The position numbers were made by a program, and so were the translations under genes. From NCBI RefSeq assembly GCF_003046475.1, contig NZ_PZZZ01000002.1:620001-684000 (forward strand): a stretch of DNA of 64,000 nucleotides. Reading direction: 5' to 3'. A model generated the notes under the pieces. That model was given only the letters and a program-made list of their open reading frames with translations. It searched no databases and had not been told where the DNA came from. Position 1 is the first letter of the stretch. Every line of letters begins with the position of its first letter. Of the stretch, positions 10,171-19,661 are shown one piece after another. Origin of the DNA: Mycoplana dimorpha. Lineage in GTDB: Bacteria > Pseudomonadota > Alphaproteobacteria > Rhizobiales > Rhizobiaceae.

Positions 10171-10173
10171 ATG
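10132..10173 (+). promoter_or_regulatory. Tandem hairpins covering the aglE translation start
   Basis: First hairpin: GCCCGGC (10132-10138) pairs with GCCGGGC (10144-10150) across a five-base loop. Second hairpin: CATGTGAT (10150-10157) pairs perfectly with ATCACATG (10166-10173). Its eight-base loop, GGGAGGCA, is the Shine-Dalgarno sequence, and the AUG start codon is inside the 3' arm. The two cannot both close fully because they share base 10150. The pairing is read directly from the sequence; a role in translational control is inferred. Confidence 0.55.
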
Positions 10174-11529
10174 AAGAAACGCCTGCTGATGGCAGCCGCC
10201 ATGATGTCGCTGACGGTCGGGATCGCCGGCGCGGCCGACCTGAAGTTCAAGCCCGGCGAGGATGCCAGGTTCAACTGGCAGAGCTTCGAGGAGTTCAAGA
10301 AGGGCTACGACCTCAAGGGGCAGACGCTGACGATCTTCGGCCCCTGGCGCGGCGAGGACGAAGCGCTGTTCAAGAACGTCTACGCCTATTTCGTCGAGGC
10401 GACGGGCGTCGACCTGAAATATTCCTCCTCCGAGAACTACGAGCAGCAGATCGTCATCGACACGCAGGCCGGCAGCCCGCCGGACATCGCCATCCTCCCG
10501 CAGCCGGGCCTGATCGCCGACCTCGCCTCGAAGGGCTACCTGACACCGCTCGGCGACGAGACGAAAAAGTGGCTGCTGGACAACTACGCCGCCGGCCAGT
10601 CCTGGGTCGATCTGGCCACCTACAAGGACCAGAACGGCAATGCGCAGCTGTTTGGCTTGCCCTACAAGATCGACGTGAAATCGCTCGTCTGGTACGTGCC
10701 GGAGAATTTCCAGGACGCCGGCTATGAAGTGCCGAAGACCATGGAAGACCTCAAGGCGCTGACCGAGAAGATCGTCGCCGATGGCGGCACGCCCTGGTGC
10801 ATCGGGCTCGGATCGGGCGGGGCCACCGGCTGGCCGGCCACCGACTGGGTCGAGGACCTGATGTTGCGCACCCAGCCGCCGGAGACCTATGACAAGTGGG
10901 TCACCAACGCCATTCCGTTCACCGATGCCGCCGTCACTGGCGCGCTCGATGAGTTCGGCTGGTTCGCCAAGAACGACAAGTTCGTCGCCGGCGGCACCGC
11001 CGCGGTGGTCTCCACCGATTTCCGCGACAGCCCGAAGGGCCTCTTCTCCTCGCCGCCGAAGTGCTACCTGCACCACCAGGCCTCGTTCATCCCCTCCTTC
11101 TTCCCGGCGGGGACAGTCGTCGGCGAGGATGCCGATTTCTTCTACATGCCGGCATATGCCGCCAAGTCCGAGCTCGGCAACCCCGTTCTCGGCGCCGGGA
11201 CGCTGGCAATGATCACCAAGGACACGCCGGCGGCGCGCGCCTTCATCGAGTTTCTGAAGACGCCGATCGCCCATGAGGTCTGGATGGCGCAGTCGAGCTT
11301 CCTGACGCCGTTCAAGAGCGCCAACAAGGACACCTATGCGAATGCGCCGATGAAGAAGCAGGGCGAGATCCTGCTGAACTCGACCACCTTCCGCTTCGAC
11401 GGCTCCGACCTGATGCCCGGCAAAATCGGCGCCGGGGCCTTCTGGACCGGCATGGTGGATTTCGTCGGCGGCAAGTCGTCGGCCGAGGTGACCGCGGGCG
11501 TCCAGAAGGCCTGGGACGCCATCAAGTAG
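10171..11529 (+). CDS. aglE: Alpha-glucoside ABC transporter, periplasmic binding protein
   Basis: A 452-residue solute-binding protein (family 1) with a clean Sec signal peptide (MKKRLLMAAAMMSLTVGIAGA, cleavage near residue 21-22). It captures alpha-glucosides such as sucrose, trehalose or maltose in the Sinorhizobium system, judged by family and operon order (binding protein, two permeases, ATPase). The frame is open further upstream to 9979, but ATG 10171 is followed by the signal peptide and preceded by GGGAGG, so it is the start. The start lies in a hairpin, and a second strong hairpin follows the gene at 11545-11572. Confidence 0.9.
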   Translation: MKKRLLMAAAMMSLTVGIAGAADLKFKPGEDARFNWQSFEEFKKGYDLKGQTLTIFGPWRGEDEALFKNVYAYFVEATGVDLKYSSSENYEQQIVIDTQAGSPPDIAILPQPGLIADLASKGYLTPLGDETKKWLLDNYAAGQSWVDLATYKDQNGNAQLFGLPYKIDVKSLVWYVPENFQDAGYEVPKTMEDLKALTEKIVADGGTPWCIGLGSGGATGWPATDWVEDLMLRTQPPETYDKWVTNAIPFTDAAVTGALDEFGWFAKNDKFVAGGTAAVVSTDFRDSPKGLFSSPPKCYLHHQASFIPSFFPAGTVVGEDADFFYMPAYAAKSELGNPVLGAGTLAMITKDTPAARAFIEFLKTPIAHEVWMAQSSFLTPFKSANKDTYANAPMKKQGEILLNSTTFRFDGSDLMPGKIGAGAFWTGMVDFVGGKSSAEVTAGVQKAWDAIK

Positions 11530-11544
11530 CTGGTGTGCTTTGTT

Positions 11545-11572
11545 GGACGCCCGGTGGATCACCCGGGCGTCC
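11545..11572 (+). terminator. Hairpin between aglE and aglF
   Basis: GGACGCCCGG (11545-11554) and CCGGGCGTCC (11563-11572) form a perfect 10-bp stem with an eight-base loop, 16 bases after the aglE stop. No T-run follows, so it is more likely an mRNA 3'-end stabiliser or partial attenuator inside the operon than a full terminator. Confidence 0.6.
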
Positions 11573-11643
11573 GGAGAGCGGGAGGTGCAATGCCGCTCGC
11601 AGCGCGACAATGCAGCCGCAAGCACTCCGATCGGTAGGGGACC

Positions 11644-12654
11644 ATGCCGCAGCTCCTGTTCGCCATAGTCACGATGATGGCCGGCGTGCTGGCCTGCGCC
11701 TTCTATTTCCTTGCCAGCAACTGGCTTCTCGACCGCATTTTTCCGTCGCAGGGGCTGTCCGGCCCGAAGGCGTCGCGGAACCTGCGCATCTCCAGCGCCA
11801 TCCGGCCATGGCTGTTCATGCTGCCCGCGCTGCTCGCGCTTGCCGTCTATCTCGTCTATCCCGTGTTCGAATCCGTCCGCCTCAGCCTCCACGACCGCTC
11901 GGGGCGGGACTTCGTCGGGCTCTCCAACTTCTTCTGGATGTTCGGTGACGGCGAGTTCCGCCAGTCGATCTTCAACAATTGCCTGTGGCTGCTGGTGGTG
12001 CCGGCCGTTTCGACGTTCCTAGGGCTGGTCATCGCCGCCCTGACCGACCGCATCTGGTGGGGCAATATTGCCAAAACCCTGATCTTCACGCCGATGGCGA
12101 TCTCCTTCGTCGGCGCGGCGGTGATCTGGAAGTTCGTCTATGACTACCGCGCCGAAGGCAGCGAGCAGATCGGCATACTGAATGCACTCGTCACCTATTT
12201 CGGCGGCGCGCCCGAGGCCTGGATCACGCTGCCGTTCTGGAACAACTTCTTCCTGATGGTGATCCTGATCTGGATCCAGACCGGCTTTGCCATGGTGATC
12301 CTGTCGGCGGCGCTGCGCGGCATTCCGGAGGAGACGCTGGAGGCGGCGGTGATCGACGGCGCCAGCGGCCTGCAGATCTTCTTCAAGATCATGGTGCCGC
12401 AGATCCGGGGCACCATCGCCGTCGTCTGGACCAACATCACCATCCTCGTGCTGAAGGTGTTCGACATCGTGCTCGCCATGACCAACGGACAATGGCAGAC
12501 GCAGGTGCTCGCCAATCTCATGTTCGACTGGATGTTCCGCGGCGGCGGCGATTTCGGCCGGGGCGCTGCGATCGCCGTGGTCATCATGGTCCTGGTCGTG
12601 CCGATCATGATCTGGAACATCCGCAACGCGACGCGTGAGACGGGAGGTCACTGA
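11644..12654 (+). CDS. aglF: Alpha-glucoside ABC transporter permease AglF
   Basis: A 336-residue inner-membrane permease (MalF type) with six to eight hydrophobic helices and an EAA loop (EAAVIDGASGLQIFFKIMVP, near residues 237-256) that contacts the ATPase. It ends immediately before the aglG start with no spacing. The first helix (residues 3-25) precedes a segment of family-typical sequence, so the chosen ATG fits. The 114-base gap from aglE holds the intra-operon hairpin. Confidence 0.9.
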   Translation: MPQLLFAIVTMMAGVLACAFYFLASNWLLDRIFPSQGLSGPKASRNLRISSAIRPWLFMLPALLALAVYLVYPVFESVRLSLHDRSGRDFVGLSNFFWMFGDGEFRQSIFNNCLWLLVVPAVSTFLGLVIAALTDRIWWGNIAKTLIFTPMAISFVGAAVIWKFVYDYRAEGSEQIGILNALVTYFGGAPEAWITLPFWNNFFLMVILIWIQTGFAMVILSAALRGIPEETLEAAVIDGASGLQIFFKIMVPQIRGTIAVVWTNITILVLKVFDIVLAMTNGQWQTQVLANLMFDWMFRGGGDFGRGAAIAVVIMVLVVPIMIWNIRNATRETGGH

Positions 12655-13800
12655 ATGTCCGGCGCCACCCGCTCGCCGCTGTCGATCGTCGTCCACCTCT
12701 CCGTCCTGCTGCTCGTGGCGCTCTGGACGTTGCCCACGGCGGGCCTGCTGATCTCGTCGCTTCGGGACAAGGACCAGCTCGCCGTCTCCGGCTGGTGGAC
12801 GGCGCTGTCGACCTCGACCCAGAACCTCGTCCAGCGCGCCGCCTCGCCCGAGAGCCAGGTGGAAAAAGACGGGAAGTTCGTGATCTTCGGAAACCTGCTC
12901 GAGGGCCAGAAGGGCAGCGTCTCCGCCTTTGGCTATTCGAGCCGCGAGCCCGCCGCCTTCGCGCCGGGCCAGACGGCAAAACTCAACGATGGCGAACAAC
13001 TGACCGTGCGGGCGGACGGAAGCTACGAGATCGTCTCCGACACGAGGATGGAGGGCACGCGCGGCCAGCGCATCTTCTTCACCGCCGCCGTGCCGCCGCG
13101 CTTCACCCTCGACAACTACCGCGAAGTGCTGAGCGCCGAGGGCATCGCCGCCTCCTTCGTCAATTCGCTGACGGTGGCGATCCCCTCGACCATCATTCCG
13201 ATCCTTGTCGCGGCCTTCTGCGCCTACGCGCTCGCCTGGATGCGGTTTCCGGGTCGTGCCATCCTGATCGCGGTGGTCGTCGGCCTGCTGGTCGTGCCGC
13301 TGCAGATGTCGCTGATCCCGCTTTTGAAGCTCTACAACGGCGTCGGCGCCTTCTTGGGCGTGCCGGCCAAGACCTATGTCGGCATCTGGCTGGCCCATAT
13401 GGGCTTCGGCCTGCCGCTGGCGATTTACCTGCTGCGCAACTACATGGCCGGCCTGCCCAGGGAGATCATGGAATCGGCGCGGGTGGACGGCGCCAGCGAC
13501 TTTGACATCTTCGTCAAGATCGTGCTGCCGCTGTCCTTTCCCGCACTTGCCTCCTTCGCGATCTTCCAGTTCCTCTGGACCTGGAACGACCTGCTCGTCG
13601 CGATCGTGTTCCTTGGCACCGGCCAGGAGCAACTGGTGCTGACCGGGCGGCTGGTAAACCTGCTCGGCTCGCGCGGCGGCAACTGGGAAATCCTCACCGC
13701 CTCGGCCTTCATCACCATCATCGTCCCGCTGATCGTCTTCTTCGCCCTGCAGCGCTATCTCGTGCGCGGCCTACTGGCGGGATCGGTCAAGGGCGGCTGA
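12655..13800 (+). CDS. aglG: Alpha-glucoside ABC transporter permease AglG
   Basis: A 381-residue MalG-type permease, partner of AglF. It has one N-terminal helix, then a large periplasmic insertion (about residues 45-155) that is characteristic of AglG and accounts for its length, then five core helices with the EAA loop ESARVDGASDFDIFVKIVLP (near 272-291). The start codon follows the aglF stop directly. In Sinorhizobium meliloti the alpha-glucosidase gene aglA comes next; here it is missing and aglK follows after 36 bases. Confidence 0.9.
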   Translation: MSGATRSPLSIVVHLSVLLLVALWTLPTAGLLISSLRDKDQLAVSGWWTALSTSTQNLVQRAASPESQVEKDGKFVIFGNLLEGQKGSVSAFGYSSREPAAFAPGQTAKLNDGEQLTVRADGSYEIVSDTRMEGTRGQRIFFTAAVPPRFTLDNYREVLSAEGIAASFVNSLTVAIPSTIIPILVAAFCAYALAWMRFPGRAILIAVVVGLLVVPLQMSLIPLLKLYNGVGAFLGVPAKTYVGIWLAHMGFGLPLAIYLLRNYMAGLPREIMESARVDGASDFDIFVKIVLPLSFPALASFAIFQFLWTWNDLLVAIVFLGTGQEQLVLTGRLVNLLGSRGGNWEILTASAFITIIVPLIVFFALQRYLVRGLLAGSVKGG

Positions 13801-13836
13801 AACGGGAAGAGATCGAGTGGACATCTGGGAGGGGGA

Positions 13837-14928
13837 ATGACCGGGCTGGTATTGAAAGACATCCGCAAGTCATTTGGCGCCGTGGACGTGATCCACGGCA
13901 TCGACCTTGATATCAAACAGGGCGAGTTCATCGTTTTCGTCGGCCCTTCCGGCTGCGGAAAGTCGACGCTGCTGCGCATGATCGCCGGGCTCGAGGAGAT
14001 CACCGGCGGTGATCTGCTGATCGACGGCGAGCGCGTCAATGACGTGCCGCCGTCGCAGCGCGGCATCGCCATGGTCTTCCAGTCCTACGCGCTCTACCCG
14101 CACATGACCGTCTACGAGAACATGGCGTTCGGTATGCGGATCGCCAGGGAGAGCCGGCAGGAGATCGATCGCCGCGTGCGTGCCGCCGCCGAGACCCTGC
14201 AACTGACCAAATATCTCGACCGGCTGCCCAAGGCGCTCTCCGGCGGGCAGCGCCAGCGGGTGGCGATCGGCCGCGCCATCTGCCGCAATCCCAAGGTCTT
14301 CCTGTTCGACGAGCCGCTGTCGAACCTCGACGCGGCCCTGCGCGTCGCCACCCGCATCGAGATCGCAAGGCTCGCCGAGCGGATGGCCGATACGACGATG
14401 ATCTACGTCACCCACGACCAGGTGGAGGCGATGACGCTCGCCGACCGCATCGTCGTGCTGTCGGCCGGCCATATCGAGCAAGTCGGCGCGCCGCTGGAGC
14501 TTTACGAACACCCGGACAACCTATTCGTCGCCCGATTTTTAGGCTCGCCGGCCATGAACGTCATTCCGGCCAGCGTGACGGCGACCGGGGCGACGACGAC
14601 AGTGGAGCTGAAGGGCGGCGCTACCGCGACGCTCGCCATCGCGACGGCACCAGGGGAAGCCGGCAAAAGCGCCAGCTTCGGCGTGCGGCCCGAGGACCTG
14701 CGGATCACCACCGACGGCGACTTCCTGTTCGAAGGGACGGTCTCGATCGTCGAAGCGCTCGGCGAGGTGACGCTGCTCTATATCGAGGGGCTTGTCGAAG
14801 GCGAGCCGATCATCGCCAAGATCCCCGGAATCCAGCCGGTCGCGCGCGGCGAGAGCGTGCGCTTCACCGCCGAAAGGAGCAAGCTCCACCTGTTCGATGA
14901 CAGCGGGAAAAGCTATCGCGCAAGGTAG
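13837..14928 (+). CDS. aglK: Alpha-glucoside ABC transporter ATP-binding protein AglK
   Basis: A 363-residue MalK/UgpC-type ATPase that energises the AglFG channel. Walker A GPSGCGKST (about 36-44), Q-loop FQSYAL, signature LSGGQRQRV (about 134-142), Walker B VFLFDEPLSNLD and the switch His in YVTHD are all intact. A TOBE regulatory domain forms the last 120 residues. The sequence alone could be assigned to ugpC or msmK, but it is the last gene of the agl run. No regulatory gene follows. Confidence 0.9.
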   Translation: MTGLVLKDIRKSFGAVDVIHGIDLDIKQGEFIVFVGPSGCGKSTLLRMIAGLEEITGGDLLIDGERVNDVPPSQRGIAMVFQSYALYPHMTVYENMAFGMRIARESRQEIDRRVRAAAETLQLTKYLDRLPKALSGGQRQRVAIGRAICRNPKVFLFDEPLSNLDAALRVATRIEIARLAERMADTTMIYVTHDQVEAMTLADRIVVLSAGHIEQVGAPLELYEHPDNLFVARFLGSPAMNVIPASVTATGATTTVELKGGATATLAIATAPGEAGKSASFGVRPEDLRITTDGDFLFEGTVSIVEALGEVTLLYIEGLVEGEPIIAKIPGIQPVARGESVRFTAERSKLHLFDDSGKSYRAR

Positions 14929-15092
14929 GCCGCCGGTGAGTCGGATACCGCTTTGGACCGCGCGTTCAACCGCATCTTAAGGGTTTTCCGACTAGGCTGC
15001 CCACCTCGAAAAAGCAAGGCATCGGGAATAGCGAAATGGGCATGCATCTTCCTCCTCAGCGTCCGAACTATCTGAGCAAGGAGGAGTCCTTC

Positions 15093-15449
15093 ATGTACGA
15101 CCGGGAAAAGACCTTCCCGATGGAGGATACCTGCAACGAGGCCCGCATCGAGTTCACCGAGAACGGCGGCATCGTCAACCTCGCGTCCCGCCGCTGCCAG
15201 ATCATCAAGCTGTCGCGCAGCGGCGCCGTCCTGAAGATGTCGACGCGGTTCAAGCTGCCGAGAAATTTTTATCTCGACATCGTCAGCGCCCGCGTGCCGA
15301 TGATCGGCTGCCTGGCCCAGCGCGTCCACGCCAACGATACGGTCGAAGCGCGCTTCCTGCGGCTGCTCGCCGAAAAGGAACTGAACCGCATCTTCGTCTA
15401 CAGCACCCATCCGAACCATCGCAACCGGACGCTGGATATTTACGGCTGA
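15093..15449 (+). CDS. PilZ-like small protein
   Basis: A 118-residue soluble protein. The central stretch ([20 protein letters not shown]) has the shape of a PilZ beta-barrel motif, where SxxG follows a beta strand. The N-terminal RxxxR arm used to bind cyclic-di-GMP is not clearly present, so ligand binding is doubtful. The start is taken at ATG 15093 because AAGGAGGAG ends about seven bases upstream; the frame is open to 15036, but that Met has no such site. It lies alone between aglK and the convergent zwf operon. Confidence 0.65.
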   Translation: MYDREKTFPMEDTCNEARIEFTENGGIVNLASRRCQIIKLSRSGAVLKMSTRFKLPRNFYLDIVSARVPMIGCLAQRVHANDTVEARFLRLLAEKELNRIFVYSTHPNHRNRTLDIYG

Positions 15450-15474
15450 CCCCTCGGGGCCGCCGGTTTACCCG

Positions 15475-17295
15475 TCACGCAAACAGCACGCTCGCGCCGC
15501 GGTCTGCCGGTCCGGCAATGGCACGGAAGGCGGAGAAGAGCTCGCGACCCATGCCGAACGCGTTGCCCGAAAGATCGGCCATGGCCGGGGCACGGGCGGC
15601 GAACTCGGCGGCATCGACCATGACCTCGAGCGTGCCCGCGGTCGCGTCAAGCCGAATGAGGTCGCCTTCGCGGATGCGGGCGATCGGCCCGCCGTCGACC
15701 GCCTCCGGCGTCACGTGGATCGCCGCCGGGACCTTGCCGGAAGCGCCCGACATGCGGCCGTCGGTCAACAGCGCAACCTTCTGGCCGCGGTCCTGCAGGA
15801 TGCCGAGCACGGTCGTCAGTTTGTGCAGCTCGGGCATGCCGTTCGCCTTCGGCCCCTGGAAGCGGACCACGGCGACGAAATCGCCCTCGAGCTTTCCTGC
15901 CTTGAAGGCGGCGTTCAGCTCCAACTGGTCGTGGAACACCTTGGCCGGCGCCTCGATGACGTGACGTTCCGGCTTGACGGCCGAGATCTTGACGACGGCC
16001 TTGCCGAGATTACCGGACAGCATCTTCAGCCCGCCGGTGTGCTGGAAGGGATGCTCGACATTGGCAAGCACCTTCGGGTCGTGGCTGATGTGCGGCGCCG
16101 GCTCCCGCCGGACATTGCCGTCGCCGCCCAGCAGTGGCTCGATTGCATAGGCGTGCAGCCCCTGGCCATAGACGGTGCGGACGTCGTCGTGCAGGTAGCC
16201 GGCCTTCAGCAGTTCCTTGATCAGGAAGCCCATGCCGCCGGCGGCATGGAAATGGTTCACATCGGCAAGGCCGTTCGGGTAGACGCGCGCGAGCAGCGGC
16301 ACGACGTCGGAGAGGTCAGAAATGTCCTGCCAGGTCAGGACGATGCCGGCGGCGCGCGCCATGGCGATCAGGTGCAGCGTGTGGTTGGTCGAGCCGCCGG
16401 TGGCGTGCAGGCCGACCACGCCGTTGACGATCGAGCGCTCGTCGATCATCTCGCCGGCCGGCGTGAACTCGTTGCCCTGGGCGGTGATGGCAAGCGCGCG
16501 TTTTGTCGCTTCCTTGGTCAGCGCGTCGCGCAGCGGCGTGCCGGGATTGACGAAGGAGGCGCCGGGCATGTGGAAGCCCATGATCTCCATGAGCATCTGG
16601 TTCGAGTTCGCCGTGCCGTAAAAGGTGCAGGTGCCGGGGCCGTGATAGGACTTTGATTCCGCCTCCAGCAGTTCGGCGCGCCCGACCTTGCATTCGGCGA
16701 ACAACTGGCGCACCCGCGCCTTCTCGTCGTTCGGCAGGCCCGAGGTCATCGGCCCAGCCGGGATGAAGACGGCCGGCAGGTGTCCGAAGGTGAGCGCTGC
16801 GATCACCAGCCCCGGAACGATCTTGTCGCAGACGCCGAGATAGACGGCCGCGTCGAACATGTTGTGCGACAGGCCGATACCGGCGGCCATGGCGATCAGG
16901 TCGCGCGAAAACAGCGACAGCTCCATGCCCGGCTGCCCCTGCGTGACGCCGTCGCACATTGCCGGCACGCCGCCCGCCACCTGCGCGACGCCCCCAGCCT
17001 CGTGCGCCGCCTGGCGGATCAGCGCCGGATAGGTCTCGAACGGCTGATGGGCCGAGAGCATGTCGTTGTAGGAGGTGATGATGCCAAGGTTGGGAACGCG
17101 ATCGCCGGAAAGCGCCGCCTTCTCGCCGGGTGAGCATACCGCAAACCCGTGTGCGAGATTGCCGCACGACAGGACCGTGCGATGCACGCCCTCCGCGGCC
17201 GCGGCCCTGACCCGCTCGAGATAGGTCTCGCGGTGGGGCCGCGAGCGTTCGACGATACGGGCGGTGATGGCTTCGATGCGGGAATCGGCGGACAT
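15475..17295 (-). CDS. edd: Phosphogluconate dehydratase (6-phosphogluconate to KDPG)
   Basis: Entner-Doudoroff dehydratase of the IlvD/Edd family, 606 residues, the normal length. Conserved segments include [13 protein letters not shown] (73-85), [15 protein letters not shown] (114-128, with a cluster-ligand Cys) and the C-terminal [22 protein letters not shown] block. The open frame extends 81 codons further upstream, but [10 protein letters not shown] at 17295 gives family length and the upstream part is the shadow of pgl. It is the last gene of the zwf-pgl-edd operon. The aldolase gene eda is not in the window. Confidence 0.95.
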   Translation of the reverse strand: MSADSRIEAITARIVERSRPHRETYLERVRAAAAEGVHRTVLSCGNLAHGFAVCSPGEKAALSGDRVPNLGIITSYNDMLSAHQPFETYPALIRQAAHEAGGVAQVAGGVPAMCDGVTQGQPGMELSLFSRDLIAMAAGIGLSHNMFDAAVYLGVCDKIVPGLVIAALTFGHLPAVFIPAGPMTSGLPNDEKARVRQLFAECKVGRAELLEAESKSYHGPGTCTFYGTANSNQMLMEIMGFHMPGASFVNPGTPLRDALTKEATKRALAITAQGNEFTPAGEMIDERSIVNGVVGLHATGGSTNHTLHLIAMARAAGIVLTWQDISDLSDVVPLLARVYPNGLADVNHFHAAGGMGFLIKELLKAGYLHDDVRTVYGQGLHAYAIEPLLGGDGNVRREPAPHISHDPKVLANVEHPFQHTGGLKMLSGNLGKAVVKISAVKPERHVIEAPAKVFHDQLELNAAFKAGKLEGDFVAVVRFQGPKANGMPELHKLTTVLGILQDRGQKVALLTDGRMSGASGKVPAAIHVTPEAVDGGPIARIREGDLIRLDATAGTLEVMVDAAEFAARAPAMADLSGNAFGMGRELFSAFRAIAGPADRGASVLFA

Positions 17296-17389
17296 GGGAG
17301 CTATCCTGACTTCGTTCTGCGATGTTGACGCAGGCGCCTTCCGGCCGGATTTATGCTGGGTGGGCTCGGCTGGGGCGGCGCCGGCGTGG

Positions 17390-18088
17390 CTAGGGCGCCC
17401 AGTAGACGTCGACGGGCGTGGACGCGCGGCGGAACACGGCGCGCACCGGCATCTCGTTCTCGTCGCCTGCGGCCAGCGCCTTTTCGAGAGTCGCCTTCTT
17501 GGCCTGGCCCTCGATGTGCAGCACCAGCAGCCGGGCATCCTGGAGGCTGGAGAAGGTCAGCGTCAGGCGGGTCTCGCCGGCGCCTTCCGCCTCCATCGTG
17601 ATCACCCCGCGCGGGGTATCGGCGGCGAGTGCCGCGGCCAAATGGTTCCCGGCCGGGAAGAACGATGCCGTGTGGCCGTCGTTGCCCATGCCGAGGATCA
17701 CGACGTCGAACGGCGCGCCGAGGGCTGCCACCTTCTGCGTCACGGCTCGCGCCGCCTCTTCGGCATCGGCCGAGTTCTGGTAGAGCGGCAGGAAGCGGGC
17801 CTTCGCCGCCGGGCCCTGCAGCAGGTTTTCCGACACCAGCAGATGGTTCGAGCGCGGATTGTCGGCCGGGACGAAGCGCTCGTCCACTAGCGTTATCGTC
17901 ACCTTCGACCAGTCGATGGTCTTGCCGGACAGAGCCCGGAAGAACTGCTTCGGCGTCGACCCGCCGGACACGGCAATCGTCGCCGCACCGCGTTCGGTGA
18001 TCGCTGCCTCAAGGGCCGAGGCCACCGTGTCCGCCAGTCCCTCGGCCAGCGCCGCGCCGTCGGGGAATTCATGAAACTTCGTCACCAT
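17390..18088 (-). CDS. pgl: 6-phosphogluconolactonase
   Basis: Hydrolyses 6-phosphoglucono-lactone between Zwf and Edd. The 232-residue DevB/SOL-type enzyme shows [12 protein letters not shown] (near 39-50), TLVDERFVP and the [13 protein letters not shown] motif with its catalytic His. It starts nine bases after the zwf stop, and edd begins 94 bases after its own stop, so the three form one transcription unit. Confidence 0.95.
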   Translation of the reverse strand: MVTKFHEFPDGAALAEGLADTVASALEAAITERGAATIAVSGGSTPKQFFRALSGKTIDWSKVTITLVDERFVPADNPRSNHLLVSENLLQGPAAKARFLPLYQNSADAEEAARAVTQKVAALGAPFDVVILGMGNDGHTASFFPAGNHLAAALAADTPRGVITMEAEGAGETRLTLTFSSLQDARLLVLHIEGQAKKATLEKALAAGDENEMPVRAVFRRASTPVDVYWAP

Positions 18089-18097
18089 GCCGCCGCC

Positions 18098-19570
18098 TCA
18101 GCTCTCGTGCCAGGTACGACCGTCACGCTCGATCAGCGCTATCGCCTGGCTCGGTCCCCAGGTGCCGGCGGTGTAGCCCTGCACCTGCTGGCCCGTCGTC
18201 TCCCAGGCTTTCAGGATCGGATCGATCCATCGCCAGGCAGCCTCCACCTCGTCGCGGCGCATGAACAGCGTCTGGTTGGAGCGGATGACGTCAAGCAGCA
18301 GCCGTTCATAGGCGTCCGCGTTGCGCACGTCGAAGGCGCGCGCGAAGGTCATGTCGAGGGGAACGTTGCGAAGGCGCATGCCGCCGGGGCCGGGATCCTT
18401 GATCATCAGCCACTGCTTGACGCCTTCGTCGGGCTGCAGGCGGATGATCAGCTGGTTTGCCTCGATGCGCCCGGCCGCCGGCTCGAAGATCGAATGCGGG
18501 ATCGGCTTGAAGGTGATGACGATCTCGGAGACACGCGTCGCCATCCGCTTGCCGGTGCGGATGTAGAAGGGCACGCCCGCCCAGCGCCAGTTGCCGAGCT
18601 CGGCCTTGATGGCGACAAAGGTCTCGGTGTTGGAGACGCCGCCTTCGAGTTCTTCCAGGTAGCCCTTGACCGGGCCGCCTGACGAGGCGCCGGCGCGGTA
18701 CTGCCCGCGCACCGTCAGGCGCTCGACGTTGTATTCGTCGATTGGCTTGAGCGCCCGCAGCACCTTCAGCTTCTCGTCGCGCACAGCTTCCGCGTCCATC
18801 GAAGACGGCACTTCCATCGCCACGAGACAGACCAGCTGTAGAATGTGGTTCTGCACCATGTCGCGCAGCGCGCCTGCCTTGTCGTAGTAGCCGGCGCGGC
18901 TTTCGAGCCCGACGGATTCCGCCACCGTGATCTGCACATGGTCGATATGGGCCGAATTCCACAGCGGCTCGTACAGCGCATTGGCGAAGCGCAGCGCCAT
19001 CAGGTTCTGCACCGTTTCCTTGCCGAGATAATGGTCAATGCGGAAGATCTGGTCCTCGCGGAAGACCCTGCCGAGCGTGGAGTTCAGTTCCATGGCGGAG
19101 GCGAGGTCCCGACCGATCGGTTTCTCGACGACGATGCGGGTCTGCTTGGTGATCAGCTTGTGATCGTGGATCTTCTGGGCGATCTCGCCGAAGATCGCCG
19201 GCGCCACGGCAAGATAGAAGGCGCGCACACGCTCCTTGCCCGGCTCGAGAATGTCCTTCAGCGCATCCCAGCCCTGTTCCGATGTCGCGTCGACTGAAAC
19301 ATAGAACAGGCGGTCGGTGAATGCCTTGAGCTGGGCATCGTCGATCTCTTCGGGCTTGAGATGTTCGCGCAGCGCCTTGACGGCGAACTCGCGGTAGCCC
19401 TGGTCGGTCATGGCCGCGCGCGACGCGGCGATGATGCGTGTCGGATCGGTGAACTGGCCCATGATCTGGCGGTGGTACAGCGCCGGCAGGAGCTTGCGCT
19501 CCGCAAGGTCGCCGGTGCCGCCGAACACGACGTAATCGAATGGACCGACGGGGATGAACTGGCTGCTCAT
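18098..19570 (-). CDS. zwf: Glucose-6-phosphate 1-dehydrogenase
   Basis: NADP-dependent oxidation of glucose 6-phosphate, the entry to the Entner-Doudoroff and pentose-phosphate routes. The 490-residue product has the nucleotide-binding GGTGDLAERK (17-26), the VVEKPIGRDL block (148-157) and the active-site RIDHYLGKE (177-185). The ATG at 19570 is preferred over an upstream in-frame Met because the family begins with this SSQFIPVGPFDYVVFGG region. The 91-base upstream spacer holds the palindrome AATCGATT (19611-19618), a possible regulator site. Confidence 0.95.
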   Translation of the reverse strand: MSSQFIPVGPFDYVVFGGTGDLAERKLLPALYHRQIMGQFTDPTRIIAASRAAMTDQGYREFAVKALREHLKPEEIDDAQLKAFTDRLFYVSVDATSEQGWDALKDILEPGKERVRAFYLAVAPAIFGEIAQKIHDHKLITKQTRIVVEKPIGRDLASAMELNSTLGRVFREDQIFRIDHYLGKETVQNLMALRFANALYEPLWNSAHIDHVQITVAESVGLESRAGYYDKAGALRDMVQNHILQLVCLVAMEVPSSMDAEAVRDEKLKVLRALKPIDEYNVERLTVRGQYRAGASSGGPVKGYLEELEGGVSNTETFVAIKAELGNWRWAGVPFYIRTGKRMATRVSEIVITFKPIPHSIFEPAAGRIEANQLIIRLQPDEGVKQWLMIKDPGPGGMRLRNVPLDMTFARAFDVRNADAYERLLLDVIRSNQTLFMRRDEVEAAWRWIDPILKAWETTGQQVQGYTAGTWGPSQAIALIERDGRTWHES

Positions 19571-19661
19571 TGCAAATCTCGATCTGGTTCGCGTTGACGC
19601 CTTGTACTCTAATCGATTTAAAATGACCAGAGCGCGACACGGCAAAATCGAGACGGTTCGG

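Noticed and set aside
19571-19661. HexR-type operator upstream of zwf
   Set aside because: Only the short palindrome AATCGATT is present; the TGTA-type HexR consensus is not matched, so no regulator is named.
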